Assembly (NCBI GenBank): GCA_946894095.1 | Contig: OX335660.1 | Location: 1,431,001-1,495,000, forward strand | Direction: 5' to 3' | Origin: Incurvaria masculella | Taxonomy: Eukaryota; Arthropoda; Insecta; Lepidoptera; Incurvariidae | Length of the DNA stretch: 64,000 bases | Shown here: positions 11,954 to 22,236 of the stretch, one piece after another | Numbering within the stretch: position 1 is the first letter of the stretch | How the letters are laid out: every line of letters begins with the position of its first letter | Translations under genes and position numbers: made by a program | Notes under the pieces: model-generated | Database searches by the model: none | What the model was told of the DNA's origin: nothing | Seen by the model: the letters and a program-made list of their open reading frames with translations, nothing else

Positions 11954-12069
11954 TATACAGTGTCGGACTCCAAAACTTGTGATTTTGGATGCTCGCTTAA
12001 GGGATCCCTTAGACTCTAAAAGAGCCTCTCAATGGCCATCGACACTCACGTATATCCGACACTGATATA
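11954..12069. repeat. Small CAGTGTCGGA-ended inverted-repeat unit
   Basis: TATACAGTGTCGGA (11954-11967) is mirrored by TCCGACACTGATATA (12055-12069). The unit recurs in copy 2 at about 47637-47752 with an internal deletion. A related CAGGTGTCGGACC lies at 11459. It looks like a MITE embedded in the composite repeat. Confidence 0.6.
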
Positions 12070-12596
12070 TGTAATTGATTCAAACCATATTGAATGGGTC
12101 CTAATTCTTATGTAACCGATCAATGTCGTAAAACATTAGATATTGTTCAATCATTTATTTAAAATTGGAAGTTGTCTGCCCACATTAGAAGGTTATAAGT
12201 ATTTCATAATAATAATAATACATTTATCCATGGCTGTTTTGAGCGCAACAAACAAACCCAGAGTAATAGGAAGTCAATTATTCGAATCGCGGTGACCTGT
12301 AACGCCTTAGTTCACCAATAGACAAATTGACATATTGAAGGTTATTATACGTACTGATGATGAGTATTTCCGGCATATTTATATGAATGGTTAGCTTATA
12401 TACTGATCATAAAATGTGTTTTAACATCAGTTCAGCCAAAATAATAGATTAAGGAGAATAGGCTGCATAAACACTTTAATCGGGGGCTCAATGCACAATA
12501 ATAGCAAATCAATGAAGTTATAAAACCCATTAAATCTCTTTTAAAGGCTCAATACACAGTAAGAGATGATAATAGATTAATTAGACTTTATTAGAT

Positions 12597-13585
12597 TTAT
12601 TATATTATATTAAAGTTGATACAGCATTTAAACAACCACTCATAGAAATAGAACATTTACATAGGAAATACTAGGAGAAGGTTATGTGGCCGCCATTTGT
12701 AATCAACCCAGCGTGTGTACACTGTGTCTTTAAAGGAACAATAAAATTTTGAGATGTCCCATTTTTCGAACTATTGTTCAATTTTTATTAACAATAATCT
12801 GAAACTTTTGACTTTGACAACTGCTGGGCCATGTAGTAAACACTTCAAAAAGTAATCCAGAATTTTTTAAGATTTTTTGGATGACTAGAAAACTTTGAAA
12901 ATATGACGCTTCTTTAAAAGACCCAGTCTACATGACGTGCATTCGAAAATTAAGTGTTAACACGTAGAGTTAAGTTTGTCATAGACGCCATTTTGTGGTG
13001 ACAAAAACTTGCTTGTATGTTCATATAAAGTAATTGTTTCTGAATATTTTTCCTGTTATTAGTAATAAAAGAGGAGGTATATATATATATTAAAGAAGTG
13101 AAGTGTGTTGTGGTTTTACAAAATAGTTAACATCTTTTACTAATCCTTTCTGATGTATATAATTATTTGTTTATCGCATTCTTTACAACATTGTATGCTT
13201 GTGGAAGTGAAGTTTTACTAAATGAGCGGGAATTTCAATCAATAACCGACAAAGAAAATCTGAGGTGGGAATCTGACAGTTCAGGGCACAAACAAAAACG
13301 AATATTTATAACTGTGATATTTTAAGGAAAATGTGCACAAGGACGCTGGTGCCAACCTACTTTGGACGAATCTGAAATCCCCTTTACATTTTCATTAGAA
13401 ACTCAGCATTTACAAGACTCCAAAAACTCGAAGTGAATTTGACGTATTTACAAAATGATGACATTTACATATTTTTTTTTTCTGAAAATGGCTAGTATTT
13501 TGTTAATCCATATTATTATTTTTTAACCAAACGAGCACAACACATTGATCAAACTAACGATGAAACTCTGCAGCTAGAATGAAAA
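12597..13585. other. Noncoding stretch upstream of R4-like LINE
   Basis: No coding region seen. AT-rich sequence with a (TA)n tract near 13079-13090. It may include the 5' untranslated region of the LINE that follows, but no element boundary or target duplication could be placed. Confidence 0.45.
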
Positions 13586-16410
13586 ATGTCTGAAGAAGCT
13601 GCTGGTTTATCTGATACGAGAGGGCCCACGAATCAATTTACAATGGAAGATAGAAGACGTATGTGGTCAAAGGATGAGTTAATGGAACTTATGTACTGTT
13701 ATTACAAATCGAAGTCAATGGGAATTGGATATCTGGCAAGATTAGAGAAAATGTTTAAAGACCGAAGCAAGGATAACCCTAAAAGCACATCTTTTACAGG
13801 AACAACTTTATCAACTCAAGCTAGAAGAGTTATTAGTTATGAAATGCTCTCAAATCAACTTCTTAATGAGATTGAATACAAAGCACAAAATATCGACGAT
13901 AATATTCAAGAACCAGATAATAATTCTCTGGAAAATCTAACCTTGAACCCAAATTTAGAATATCCACCAACTTCAAGAAGACAGTGGAATAAAGCTGAAA
14001 TGTGTGAACTGATGTTTTGCTACTTCAAAAGCAGAGAAGGTGGCCGGGGATACTTGAAGAGATTAAATGAACTTTTTAAAACGAGAAATCCAAATAATCC
14101 AAAAATAAGAAAATTTAATGGTAACACCCTTTCTAATCAGGCCAGAAAGGTAATCACCTATGGCATGCTTCCATCAGAAATGATAGAACAAATTCAACAT
14201 CTGCCCGAATCAACAGAAGACATTGCACAATTTTTAGATAATAGACCTGATGAAATTTCCGAAGATATTATTACTGGCCATTCAAATATGATGAACATTT
14301 ATTTTGATAGAAAATGTTCTACTTGACCTACATGTTGACGAAAATAATATTATTGAAATTACGGATACAACTGACTATCTAGAAACACAATATGAAATCG
14401 TTCAAAGCGAAAACAATAATTATGACAATGAATTCGCCCAAGAAACAAACCCACTAGTACGACATTTTCTAAATAACTTAAAAGAAATCAAAGAAAAGGA
14501 AATGCAAGCAAGACTATTTCTACCAAAAGCATTAATCAATAAACATTTTGTAGATAACCTCAATACGTTAAACCAATTTATACCGAAAATTATTAAAGGC
14601 AATATGAAAATTACTGAAATAAACTACATACTATATGCCGCTGCCATGACCCTCTTAGAAGAAAATCATCAACAATTATATAACAAAACAAAAAGTATCA
14701 CGAATTCAACACCACAATGGAAAGTAAGAATACAAGAAAAAGTAGAAACATTACGAAAAGATCTAGGACGACTTATAGAAATTACAAAAGGATCTATAAG
14801 CAGGAGAATGATTAATCTTAAACATATACTGTACAGAAAATATAAAATAACATCAGATTTAATTTTACAAAATAATATAGAGCTAATTAAACAAAAAATA
14901 AAAATGTATGCCGGTAGAATAAAGAGATAGGAAAAAGAAAATGCAAATAAAAATGAGAATGTTTCATTTAAACGCAACGAACATAATTTTTACAGAAAAC
15001 TATTTGAAAAAAGTACCTTACCAACACAGATACCTACGAAAAATGATATCGAAAACTTTTGGGGTAAAATATTTACAAAACCGAGAGAAATCCTTAAACC
15101 AAATGATTGGATAAATAAAATTGAAGAAAATGTGGTCATAAAAGAGGAATCTCAATTCAAAGTTATTAATTTACAAGCATTTAAAGATAGTGTTAAAAAA
15201 CTTAATAACTGGAAAAGACCAGGAGTGGATAAGGTCCACAATTATTATCTCAAATATTTTACAAACATGCATTTAAGCATTTTAAAAAGTTTTAATAACA
15301 TGTTAAGTGAACATGAAGAAATTGAATCATGGTTTACCACGGGAATGTCGACATTAATACCAAAGAATCCCGAAACCCAAGAAGCTAAAAATTGGCGTCC
15401 TATCGCGTGTTTACCGACGATGTACAAACTACTTACTGCTATTTTGTATGATGAATTATACGTTCATTGTGAAAACAATAATTTACTAGCGCCACACCAA
15501 AGAGGCTGCAGACGCCGGACAAGAGTATGTAAGGATCACCTCATTCTCAACAAAGCTATTTTGGAAGATGCACAAAACAACAAGAAAAATTTAAACATGG
15601 CCTGGATTGATTATAAAAAAGCCTTCGACTCAGTTCCTCACGAATGGATTTTAAAAATTCTGAAAATTTATGGTTGCTCAGAAATAATTACAAATTTTAT
15701 CACTAAGTCGATGAGACAATGGCAAATAATAATGACTACTGCGAGTAGTCACTCCGTTACTACAACCGACCCGATCAAAATAAACCGAGGTATTTTCCAG
15801 GGAGATTCCTTGTCACCATTTATATTCTGCTTATGCCTAAATCCTTTGTCAACCATGTTGAACTCACACTCAAAATCTGGATACATATAAAAAAATGGAA
15901 ATATATTTAACCATCTCTTGTACATGGATGATATTAAATTATATGCGAAAAATAAATACGAAATGACAACTTTAATCGACACGGTAGAAATATTTACAAG
16001 AAACATAGGCATGGAATTCGGACTAGATAAATGTAATGTTATTGAATTAAAATGTGGCAAACGGATTCAAATGAATGATGAAAATCAGATTCTTTTAGAT
16101 GGAAATAAATTTGAATTTCTTGAGACAAATCAAAATTACAAGTATCTGGGAATAAATGAAAGCGGAGAGATTGATCACCAAACAATTAAGGCAAATAAGA
16201 CAAAAGAATATTTCAACAGATTAAGAAAAATACTTAGAACACAATTAAATTCGCGTAACATTGTTAGGGCAATAAACAGTTACGCTGTGCCCGTTCTTAT
16301 ATATACATTCAACGTTATAAATTTTCATGTGCGGGATTTACAAAAAATTGACATAAAAACACGCACGTTATTGAATATTTATAAAATGCACCAACAAAAG
16401 GCCGACGTCG
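13586..16410 (+). pseudogene. R4/Dong-like non-LTR retrotransposon ORF, broken and truncated
   Basis: The N-terminal part carries two tandem copies of a W(S/N)K..ELM.CY(Y/F)KS ... TLS.QAR(R/K)VI domain (residues about 27-90 and 132-195), seen singly in my recollection of R4/Dong proteins. The RT follows, with NWRPIACLPTMYKLLT, MAWIDYKKAFDSVPHEW and YMDDIKLYA. One frameshift near 14310 and in-frame stops at 14928 and 15888 disrupt it. It ends abruptly after HQQKADV, just before the C-terminal zinc finger and restriction-like endonuclease expected in this clade, at a poly-C tract. It is therefore a dead, 3'-truncated copy. Confidence 0.85.
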
Positions 16411-16424
16411 CCCCCCCCCCCCCC
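16411..16424. other. Poly-C tract at LINE/GC-rich segment junction
   Basis: Fourteen C residues separate the truncated R4-like RT from the GC-rich gene-dense segment. Base composition and gene style change at this point. The tract may mark the edge of viral DNA integration or a later rearrangement. The exact C count is prone to sequencing error. Confidence 0.6.
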
Positions 16425-16455
16425 ATGCTCGAGTGTTTCGCAGATCCTTTGTAAG

Positions 16456-16758
16456 ATGACTCTTGATGAAATTGTCAAATTGTTGATCTCGGCCAAGGAA
16501 TACTCCGACCCTTCCGCCATCGACGATTACCTCGCAGATTTCAAAAATATTTTCGAAGCCCGCCAGCGTCCACAAATCGGTCCCAAAGCGTGGCGGCAAA
16601 TTGCGCTCTGCTTCAACAATGTCGGGTTCGCGTGCTACACTCTTTTTGTGGGTGCGAGTCACCAAAGTCCAAAATACAAACGCGATTTGGAGAAATGGTG
16701 CAAACTCCACTCGGAAATGACGGCTGATCTTTTGGAAGACATCACCCTTGCGGACTGA
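16456..16758 (+). CDS. Virus-like hypothetical protein, 100 aa
   Basis: First gene of the GC-rich segment, starting at an ATG 32 bases after the poly-C tract. It is short, predicted mostly helical and charged, with no membrane segment or recognised motif. A W-Q-I-A-L-C-F-N-N-V-G-F core and an acidic C-terminus are visible. It is followed after about 100 bases by another small same-strand gene, in the compact style of the segment. Function unknown. The reading frame is intact. Confidence 0.55.
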   Translation: MTLDEIVKLLISAKEYSDPSAIDDYLADFKNIFEARQRPQIGPKAWRQIALCFNNVGFACYTLFVGASHQSPKYKRDLEKWCKLHSEMTADLLEDITLAD

Positions 16759-16856
16759 TTACCGCTATTACGTAATTTGATGTTGCTTGGCCCAGGAAAA
16801 ATTTGATAAAAACGTTTCTTTTACAATTACTGGCCGTAAATAGTACATAAGGTGAA

Positions 16857-17141
16857 ATGGAGGACCCCCTGACCAAGGAATTCACAGAATACGTGCAGAA
16901 TCGAAAGCACTTGGAAGATAAATTCGGACCGATCGCTGGCTCAAAACCTACTACTGAATTTTTGAAGGTTTTCAATGAAATAATCTCGATTCTCTCCGAC
17001 GAGCGTTTTGCGTTGGAAGTTTTGGACAAGCAAATGGTTGTTAATTTCGCCGCTCTCGTCTGTCGCGCCAATTGTGACGGAACGGTGGCGGTGGCGGGGG
17101 CGACCGGGTCGCTGGTTAAAGAATCTCGTCTGAAGACATAG
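16857..17141 (+). CDS. Virus-like hypothetical protein, 94 aa
   Basis: A small same-strand ORF between 16456-16758 and the nuclease gene, starting at the ATG at 16857. The N-terminus is rich in charged helical residues; the C-terminus is an A/G/V-rich tail ending ESRLKT. No domain was recognised. It lies 75 bases before the nuclease start, so co-expression is plausible but not shown. It could be a remnant rather than a working gene. Confidence 0.5.
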   Translation: MEDPLTKEFTEYVQNRKHLEDKFGPIAGSKPTTEFLKVFNEIISILSDERFALEVLDKQMVVNFAALVCRANCDGTVAVAGATGSLVKESRLKT

Positions 17142-17215
17142 CTCCTCTCCGCCCTATCAAATCGCGCGCGGTCTCTACCGCCGGCCGGTCACAATAGCTC
17201 CGACGCCCGAGCAAG

Positions 17216-18404
17216 ATGGTCGTCCCATTTGGAAAATTGAACGTTTTCAATAACTTTGAAATATTTCCGCAGTACAAAAATCTTTTAAATAAACACGAGA
17301 ATTTGGAATTGGTAGAGCCCAAACACGTTTACCGCTACAAGACGGACGACGACGGCGACAGCGACTCGGACGGCGACACAAATACTGGGGGGGCGCCCCC
17401 ACAGAAAAAGGCACGCGGCCACACGAAACTACGCTACCTCAAGAGCTCCGTGACGGGTGTTTTAAAAAAAAATTTTCCCTTTGATGACATGATGGTGTCA
17501 AAACGGATCGCAACCGGAACGGGATTCAGCCGCAGTAAATATTACCGGTCGTGTGGGTTCAACAGCAACGGCCAAAGATTGAGCAGTGAACTGAGCGCTC
17601 AAAAAATCCGCCAAGTCTGGAAGAACCGCGGCGCACTGGGTACGGAGCTGCACGCGCGTATTGAAAAACACATTTTGGACGAGATTGTGACGAAAGCTTC
17701 CGCGAGTGTTTGTCCACCGGAGGCGGAGGCGACGCCGCGTTCGCCCTTCTCCGCCGCTCTTGTCAACAGAGCCCGCACCGGCGGCGGCGGCGGCGACGGG
17801 TCCACCACCGGAGCCTAAAGAGGCAGACGCAAGCGCGAAGGAAGCTGCCTGTGCCGCAACCCCCACGACTGAGGCGAGGATGTTGAAAATTCTGGCAGAA
17901 GCGAGTGACGACGTGATCTACGCGCTTGCACCGGGCGATGTTCTCGAAACAAAGCCGGCGGCGCTCCCGACCAACTTGACCGCGTCCGAGGTGCTCGCTC
18001 TCGAACCGCTGTTTTCGATGATGGCGGAAAACGGCTGGAGAATTTTCAAACCCGAATGCCGTATAATGGACAAGCGCCTGGACGCGGGGGGCACTATTGA
18101 TCTCTTGGTGGACGAAAACGGAAAAGCGGTGATTGTCGACTGGAAGAGGGCGGCGCTCTTGTACGACCTGTTTCGGCCCGATCCGGATAACATGTGCTCG
18201 GCCCCGTTCCAAAACTACCCAAATACTAATTTTTGGAAGTATTCCGCACAACTGACCATGTACTCGTTAATTTTAGAACGTTGCTACGACATTCAGACGG
18301 TGTCGATGCTGCTGGTCTCCATTGCAGACGATTTTCACGTCACTTGGCGTCCAGCCGCAATGATTCCCGAGCTCGTACCCATGTATAAAAAAAACTTTAA
18401 TTAA
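17216..18404 (+). pseudogene. RecB/Cas4-type PD-(D/E)XK nuclease, frameshifted
   Basis: Two overlapping frames make up one gene. The N-terminal frame (17216-17818) has YLKSSVTGVL and GTELHARIEKHI, typical of the helical start of RecB-family nucleases. The C-terminal frame (to 18404) carries the core: AGGTIDLLV (metal-binding Asp), VIVDWKR (the D-x-K signature) and SAQLTMYSLIL (the Q-x-x-x-Y motif). The frames meet in a low-complexity GC-rich linker around 17700-17815, where a single indel explains the break. Such enzymes process DNA ends in viruses and phages. The active-site residues survive although the frame does not. A sequencing error in the linker is an alternative. Confidence 0.75.
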
Positions 18405-18784
18405 ATGTGTATTCTTTAATAACTTTGAATAAACATGCACGCATGCTTGCTCGGCGCAGTTTCATTTATGCTTGTGTAGTGACAACAATATTTTTCCAAG
18501 TGACTGACGCCGTTCACTGTCCGTCCGCCAGCCAGCACCTGAAACGAAAGAAACAAAAATTGTAATATTTTCTCAATTAAATGATTTTTTTTCCACACAC
18601 CGCTTGTCGACTGCTCGAAGCCGACTATGCAAATTGCGCTCAGCGCGATCGCGCTCTACGGCAAATTATTTAATCTGTTTGGTAAAACAATTTGCTCATC
18701 TTGGATTAGTCGCCAACACCGTAAACGTGGCCCACCCATCCGCTTTAAAAAAAAGAGGTAACTCGTCGGATGCATCATAAGCAT
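18405..18784. other. Gap with one possible 44-aa basic ORF
   Basis: This is AT-rich relative to neighbouring viral genes. The only candidate is a tiny ORF at 18627-18761. No promoter or RNA gene was recognised. Confidence 0.4.
18627..18761 (+). CDS. Possible micro-ORF, 44 aa, basic C-terminus
   Basis: ATG at 18627 to TAA at 18759-18761. It encodes a hydrophobic N-terminal half followed by a strongly basic tail (RQHRKRG then RFKKKR). Small basic proteins are common in DNA viruses, but length alone gives little support. It stands just downstream of the convergent membrane-protein gene. Confidence 0.25.
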   Translation: MQIALSAIALYGKLFNLFGKTICSSWISRQHRKRGPPIRFKKKR

Positions 18785-20023
18785 TCACAAGTTAAAAAAA
18801 ATCCAAAGGTCGGCCCCCCCTGCCGTAATCTGGGCCGACGCCATCGCCTTCGGAACACACGCGTAAAATATTGTCGTCGTAAAGTTGCTCGGGGATGCGT
18901 AAAAGGGACAGTGCAAATTTTGTTCTCGAACCGCGTGATAATGTTTCCACTGGTGGTGGTGGTGCTGGTGGTCCTCCTGGGGCACGGATGCGCCACCGGC
19001 CCAGAAGACATCTCTAGTTACGATCGGTGCAGTCGATGCGTTTGCCTCGCGCACCAGACCGTACGCGTGCATCGCACTTAGCGTGCGAGCCGCATCGTAC
19101 GTAATATTATCGAACCGGGCGTTCGCTCCGCTTTGGCTTTCGGTCAAGTCGCGTTGCGAAGGGGCGACGGTCAGTTCCAAGGTCTGGCACAGAGCAACCT
19201 TGGCGGTCTCTCCCGCTCGTGCGACAAACAGATCGATGCCGTCGGCGACGACATTCCAATTTTCACTCGCTATCGCGGCCAAACGACCCGAAGGCCTCAT
19301 ATTGAACGTGGGCGGAGGTGCGAACGGCGCCTTGGGCTCCAGCCTTGCCAGAAACCGAAGAGCGTCGGCGGCGACGACGGAGGTGATGCGAGCATCGTTG
19401 CACCGGCCGAGGGCAAGAATTTCTCGAATGCGCGGCAGTAACTCGTCGCGGAGCGAGGGCATCTTTGCGCCCAAAGCCAGTAAATGTGCCAGCTCTAGAG
19501 GCGCAGCGGAGAGGCGGGAGTAGTCGGGGACCCGTTTGACCATGCCACTCGCCATTTCTGTAGGTGTAGAGAGCGCGCTTAGGCAATAAATTTCGCCCTG
19601 CGGTGCAATTCGTACCAATGCTTTAGTTTCGTGTTTGAACGTGGCCTCGAATTCCACGCCATCGGAGACGGAAGGGGCGGACGCTGGAAGCAGACGCGTA
19701 AAAGTGGCGTCGAATCGCACCCGCTTCACAGACTCGTCCCAGGCGTCGAAATAGGGTGCCGAGGCCGGTGATGGTTTGGGATAAATACTGAGCGTTTCGT
19801 ATGGCGGCGGGGGTGGCGGCGGCGGAGGAGTCGGAGGAGGCGGAGACGGCGGCGGAGGAACCGGAGGCGGCGAATCCACGACGACGTCCGCCGGGCATGA
19901 CGTTGCCGACCCCCGATTGGCGACTGGCGTTTTCGAAAGCATCGAAAACATTCCCAAAACAAGCGCCACGTTCAAAGCGACGATTATCGAGAAGAGAAAA
20001 ATTAGCACATACCCTAGTTTCAT
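18785..20023 (-). CDS. N-terminally anchored membrane protein, 412 aa
   Basis: Start taken at the ATG at 20023, since upstream in-frame codons include only a GTG at 20062. Residues about 4-30 form a hydrophobic segment (VLIFLFSIIVALNVALVLG), an uncleaved anchor or signal peptide. A proline run (about residues 55-78) leads into a large alanine-rich soluble domain with few cysteines, then a His-rich patch near the C-terminus. Topology and neighbours suggest a virion envelope protein. I considered per os infectivity factors but see no family signature. The frame is intact. It is the most downstream gene of a reverse-strand run of four membrane proteins. Confidence 0.65.
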   Translation of the reverse strand: MKLGYVLIFLFSIIVALNVALVLGMFSMLSKTPVANRGSATSCPADVVVDSPPPVPPPPSPPPPTPPPPPPPPPYETLSIYPKPSPASAPYFDAWDESVKRVRFDATFTRLLPASAPSVSDGVEFEATFKHETKALVRIAPQGEIYCLSALSTPTEMASGMVKRVPDYSRLSAAPLELAHLLALGAKMPSLRDELLPRIREILALGRCNDARITSVVAADALRFLARLEPKAPFAPPPTFNMRPSGRLAAIASENWNVVADGIDLFVARAGETAKVALCQTLELTVAPSQRDLTESQSGANARFDNITYDAARTLSAMHAYGLVREANASTAPIVTRDVFWAGGASVPQEDHQHHHHQWKHYHAVREQNLHCPFYASPSNFTTTIFYACVPKAMASAQITAGGADLWIFFNL

Positions 20024-20076
20024 GTCCCAACGCCTTACCGTAAAGCTGAGTAAAAAAAGCACTTTTCAAATACACT

Positions 20077-20169
20077 TTATTCGGTGGTGGTCAAGAGAAC
20101 ATCGAGGTTGAACACAATTATACTCGCAATCGAAAGCATCATCCCCAAAATTGTCCACCACCGCTTCAT
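20077..20169 (-). CDS. Micro-ORF, 30-aa single-pass membrane peptide
   Basis: ATG at 20169 to TAA at 20077-20079, starting MKRWWTILGMM. Basic/aromatic N-terminus, then one hydrophobic helix (about residues 6-22) and a short polar tail. It fits exactly in the 123-base space between two larger membrane-protein genes on the same strand. Position and topology support it; its size is a caution. Confidence 0.4.
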   Translation of the reverse strand: MKRWWTILGMMLSIASIIVFNLDVLLTTTE

Positions 20170-20185
20170 TTTGACGGTAAGCTAC

Positions 20186-21118
20186 TTAGACCTGTGGAAA
20201 ATGCCTTTCCGGCTCTTTTTCGCCCGCCCCTTTCATCAAGTCAACTCTGGTGTTGGTGTCTCTGAGCCACTCGTTGAACCACAACGGGATTATTTGTTGA
20301 TTTTGCAAGTCGACGGAAAAGAGATTGTACTTATTTTCGGTGGGGAATATTCGCGTTCGAGCGCTGTCCACACAGAGCGAAACCGCGCGTCTATGCGCGT
20401 ACGGAGTGCCGCAAGTGGGAATCTCTTTGAAACCCTTGAACACTACGTTGATCGGCACAAACACCACGACGGGTAACGTTCTTAGTTCGGTGGTGGCTAC
20501 TAAAAATTTCGACAATTTTCGGTGCAGCTCCCTCCAAACCGGGCGCCAATGGATGCGCGCGCCTCCCGCGATTCCGCCGATTGAGAGACGGCGCCCGACG
20601 AACCATCGATTGTGGCACACGGCCAGAAATAGTTGATCGCCGCCCCCTCCCCGCTTTTCATTATTTTTTGCTCTGATTTGTAAAATTTTGCACGAGACCG
20701 GTTCGTACAAGCACGCCACCGACTCGGGCGGCGATTTTGCGTCCGCGTAGCCGCCGTCCCACTCGGCCATCTCCGCATCGGACACTAGCTCCCGCGACAG
20801 CCTCTGGACGTTGGCGCTCTCGCAGCACCACCCGGCGCCGGGCTCGAATAGAATGTCCTCCTGGCCGCCCTCGACGCACGCCAAGCGGACGAGGGCCTCA
20901 GGATGGGGTAGCGCAGAGACGGTCGTCGTGGTGCCCGCGGCCACGACGCGTCCATCCCACAGTACTAGGCCGCCGGTAGTTTTGATAGTCTGCTCCTCGC
21001 GACGTTGCTTCTGGTGGTGGTGGCGGGAAGGCCACGCGGCGGCGGCCACGATGCACAGACCGCACACCAAAATGATGCCGGTTAGAAGAGGCCCTACGTA
21101 AAAGTGGCGGCGGGGCAT
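20186..21118 (-). CDS. Cysteine-rich N-anchored membrane protein, 310 aa
   Basis: ATG at 21118. A short basic head (MPRRH) is followed by a hydrophobic segment (about residues 8-28), then a long ectodomain with about nine cysteines, including a CC pair near residue 97 (GWCCES) and C-rich stretches at VACLYEPVSC and PTCGTPY. This pattern is typical of disulphide-bonded virion surface proteins. It lies between two micro-ORFs for membrane peptides, all reverse strand. No family was recognised. The frame is intact, with GC-rich codons like its neighbours. Confidence 0.65.
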   Translation of the reverse strand: MPRRHFYVGPLLTGIILVCGLCIVAAAAWPSRHHHQKQRREEQTIKTTGGLVLWDGRVVAAGTTTTVSALPHPEALVRLACVEGGQEDILFEPGAGWCCESANVQRLSRELVSDAEMAEWDGGYADAKSPPESVACLYEPVSCKILQIRAKNNEKRGGGGDQLFLAVCHNRWFVGRRLSIGGIAGGARIHWRPVWRELHRKLSKFLVATTELRTLPVVVFVPINVVFKGFKEIPTCGTPYAHRRAVSLCVDSARTRIFPTENKYNLFSVDLQNQQIIPLWFNEWLRDTNTRVDLMKGAGEKEPERHFPQV

Positions 21119-21141
21119 TTCTTATCACCAGGCGCATTGTC

Positions 21142-21300
21142 CTAGAGACCGATCGCGCGGTCCACCGCTCCTCCAAACAGGGCGCGCACACCCTCGCAAA
21201 CGACACCAATCGGCCCGGTTTTGTAGGTACTTTTGATGTAGCAAACGATTAATATGAGCGTCATCACTTGCAAAATTATACAAATAAGCGACCCGATCAT
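21142..21300 (-). CDS. 52-aa single-pass membrane protein
   Basis: ATG at 21300 to TAG at 21142-21144, starting MIGSLICIILQV. Residues about 4-23 are a continuous hydrophobic helix ending in CYIKSTYK; the C-terminal half is small and Gly/Ala-rich. It fits between the cysteine-rich membrane protein (23 bases downstream) and the divergent gene at 21321 (20 bases upstream). The tight fit and clear membrane helix support a real gene. Role unknown, probably envelope-associated. Confidence 0.55.
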   Translation of the reverse strand: MIGSLICIILQVMTLILIVCYIKSTYKTGPIGVVCEGVRALFGGAVDRAIGL

Positions 21301-21320
21301 CTTATTCAAAGTAAGACGAA

Positions 21321-21677
21321 ATGATTTTCCCGTGGGCCATCATTTGGCTGGCGTACGTCTTGTTTTACATTAAATTGTCAGACTGCGAGGGCCGCCTCGA
21401 CCGACCCGGCGACACGGCCGCATTGACCACGATAGCGGGATCGCTGCTCGAAGAGCGAAGGCTTCAAATGCGCACGGTTCAATACGAGCTGACGCCGCCC
21501 AGCGCGATCGGAACGAGCCGCGTGCTCTTCGTAGACGACCACCGACGACGACCAAAGCTACAATCGCAAGACGGCGGCGGCGGCGGCGCCCAGTCGCCTC
21601 CTCCGAGCTCCGCCGCCGCCGAAGTCGTCGCTCCCGCACTTGTGGTGTTTGAGACAATGTCGCTGCGCGAAGACTAA
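21321..21677 (+). CDS. N-anchored membrane protein, 118 aa
   Basis: ATG at 21321, only 20 bases from the divergent micro-gene at 21300, so the two likely share a promoter region. Residues about 3-19 (FPWAIIWLAYVLFYIKL) form a signal anchor. The remainder is polar and R/Q/P-rich with a Gly/Pro/Ala low-complexity segment near residues 85-105. No domain recognised. It starts a forward run of three small genes. Confidence 0.6.
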   Translation: MIFPWAIIWLAYVLFYIKLSDCEGRLDRPGDTAALTTIAGSLLEERRLQMRTVQYELTPPSAIGTSRVLFVDDHRRRPKLQSQDGGGGGAQSPPPSSAAAEVVAPALVVFETMSLRED

Positions 21678-21797
21678 TTGTATTCGCGCAAACTTGTTGA
21701 AATTTTAAAAAAGCTCTGTCCTCGCGGCATGAACGGTGGGCGGTAGGTGGGTGGTGCGCCGTGTTGTCCGCTGCGGACACGGAGGCGGCGTGGTAAG

Positions 21798-22202
21798 ATG
21801 GCCAAGTGCACCTTTCGCGCTCTTCTATCGCATCGCACGATGCGGCCCGTGCGCTTCGACAGTCACTTTTGCACGAGCGCATTGAAAATTTCACACTTGA
21901 GCGACCTCGCCTCTCTGTGGGAGTTCGAGTGCCTACCGTACGAGGATTTGCGCTCCGCCAGCGCCGTGATTATTCGGAAAAGGCGCGGTTTACCCTCCAT
22001 TGCCGAATTCGAGTTCCGCCTGGAGCGGGAGGCGACTGGCGAAACGGTTCATCTCGTGCCCGTGTTTAATCGCATGTGGCTGAGGGGCAACTCGTTGGAG
22101 ATTCGTGTAGATTTCGAGAGCAGCGGCCCGCTCGAGGAGGGGGCGGGGGAGGCGGCGGAGGCAATGGCCCTGCAATTTTCAATCGCGGAGCGCCGCGTGT
22201 GA
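21798..22202 (+). CDS. Virus-like hypothetical protein, 134 aa
   Basis: Start placed at the ATG at 21798 (MAKCTFRALL), because the upstream extension is R-rich and lacks a clear initiation context. It has no membrane segment. The sequence is mixed alpha/beta in character with several W/F/Y residues (LWEFECLPYEDL, EFEFRLERE), then an acidic Gly/Ala/Glu patch near the end. It stops 35 bases before the next small membrane gene. No family was recognised. Confidence 0.6.
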   Translation: MAKCTFRALLSHRTMRPVRFDSHFCTSALKISHLSDLASLWEFECLPYEDLRSASAVIIRKRRGLPSIAEFEFRLEREATGETVHLVPVFNRMWLRGNSLEIRVDFESSGPLEEGAGEAAEAMALQFSIAERRV

Positions 22203-22236
22203 GGTTATTGTGCGCGGTCTGAATTCCGGAAACCCC

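Larger units (their letters stand above)
9293..12596 (+). mobile_element. Composite repeat, copy 1 (satellite + dead RT + MITE)
   Basis: This segment is repeated in the same orientation at 45107-48079 with only scattered differences. It contains the satellite edge, a Jockey-like RT remnant (9925-10765), about 1.1 kb of AT-rich noncoding sequence and a small CAGTGTCGGA-ended unit (11954-12069). Relative to copy 2 it lacks about 45 bases of RT near 10508-10530. It keeps about 345 bases (10571-10915) and about 195 bases (12325-12520) that copy 2 lost. Whether it is a LINE tail, a Helitron-like unit or a segmental duplication is unresolved. Confidence 0.7.

Noticed and set aside
18785..21118. Assignment of membrane proteins to known per os infectivity factors
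   Set aside because: N-terminal anchors fit, but I could not see the conserved cysteine patterns or blocks of any specific factor.
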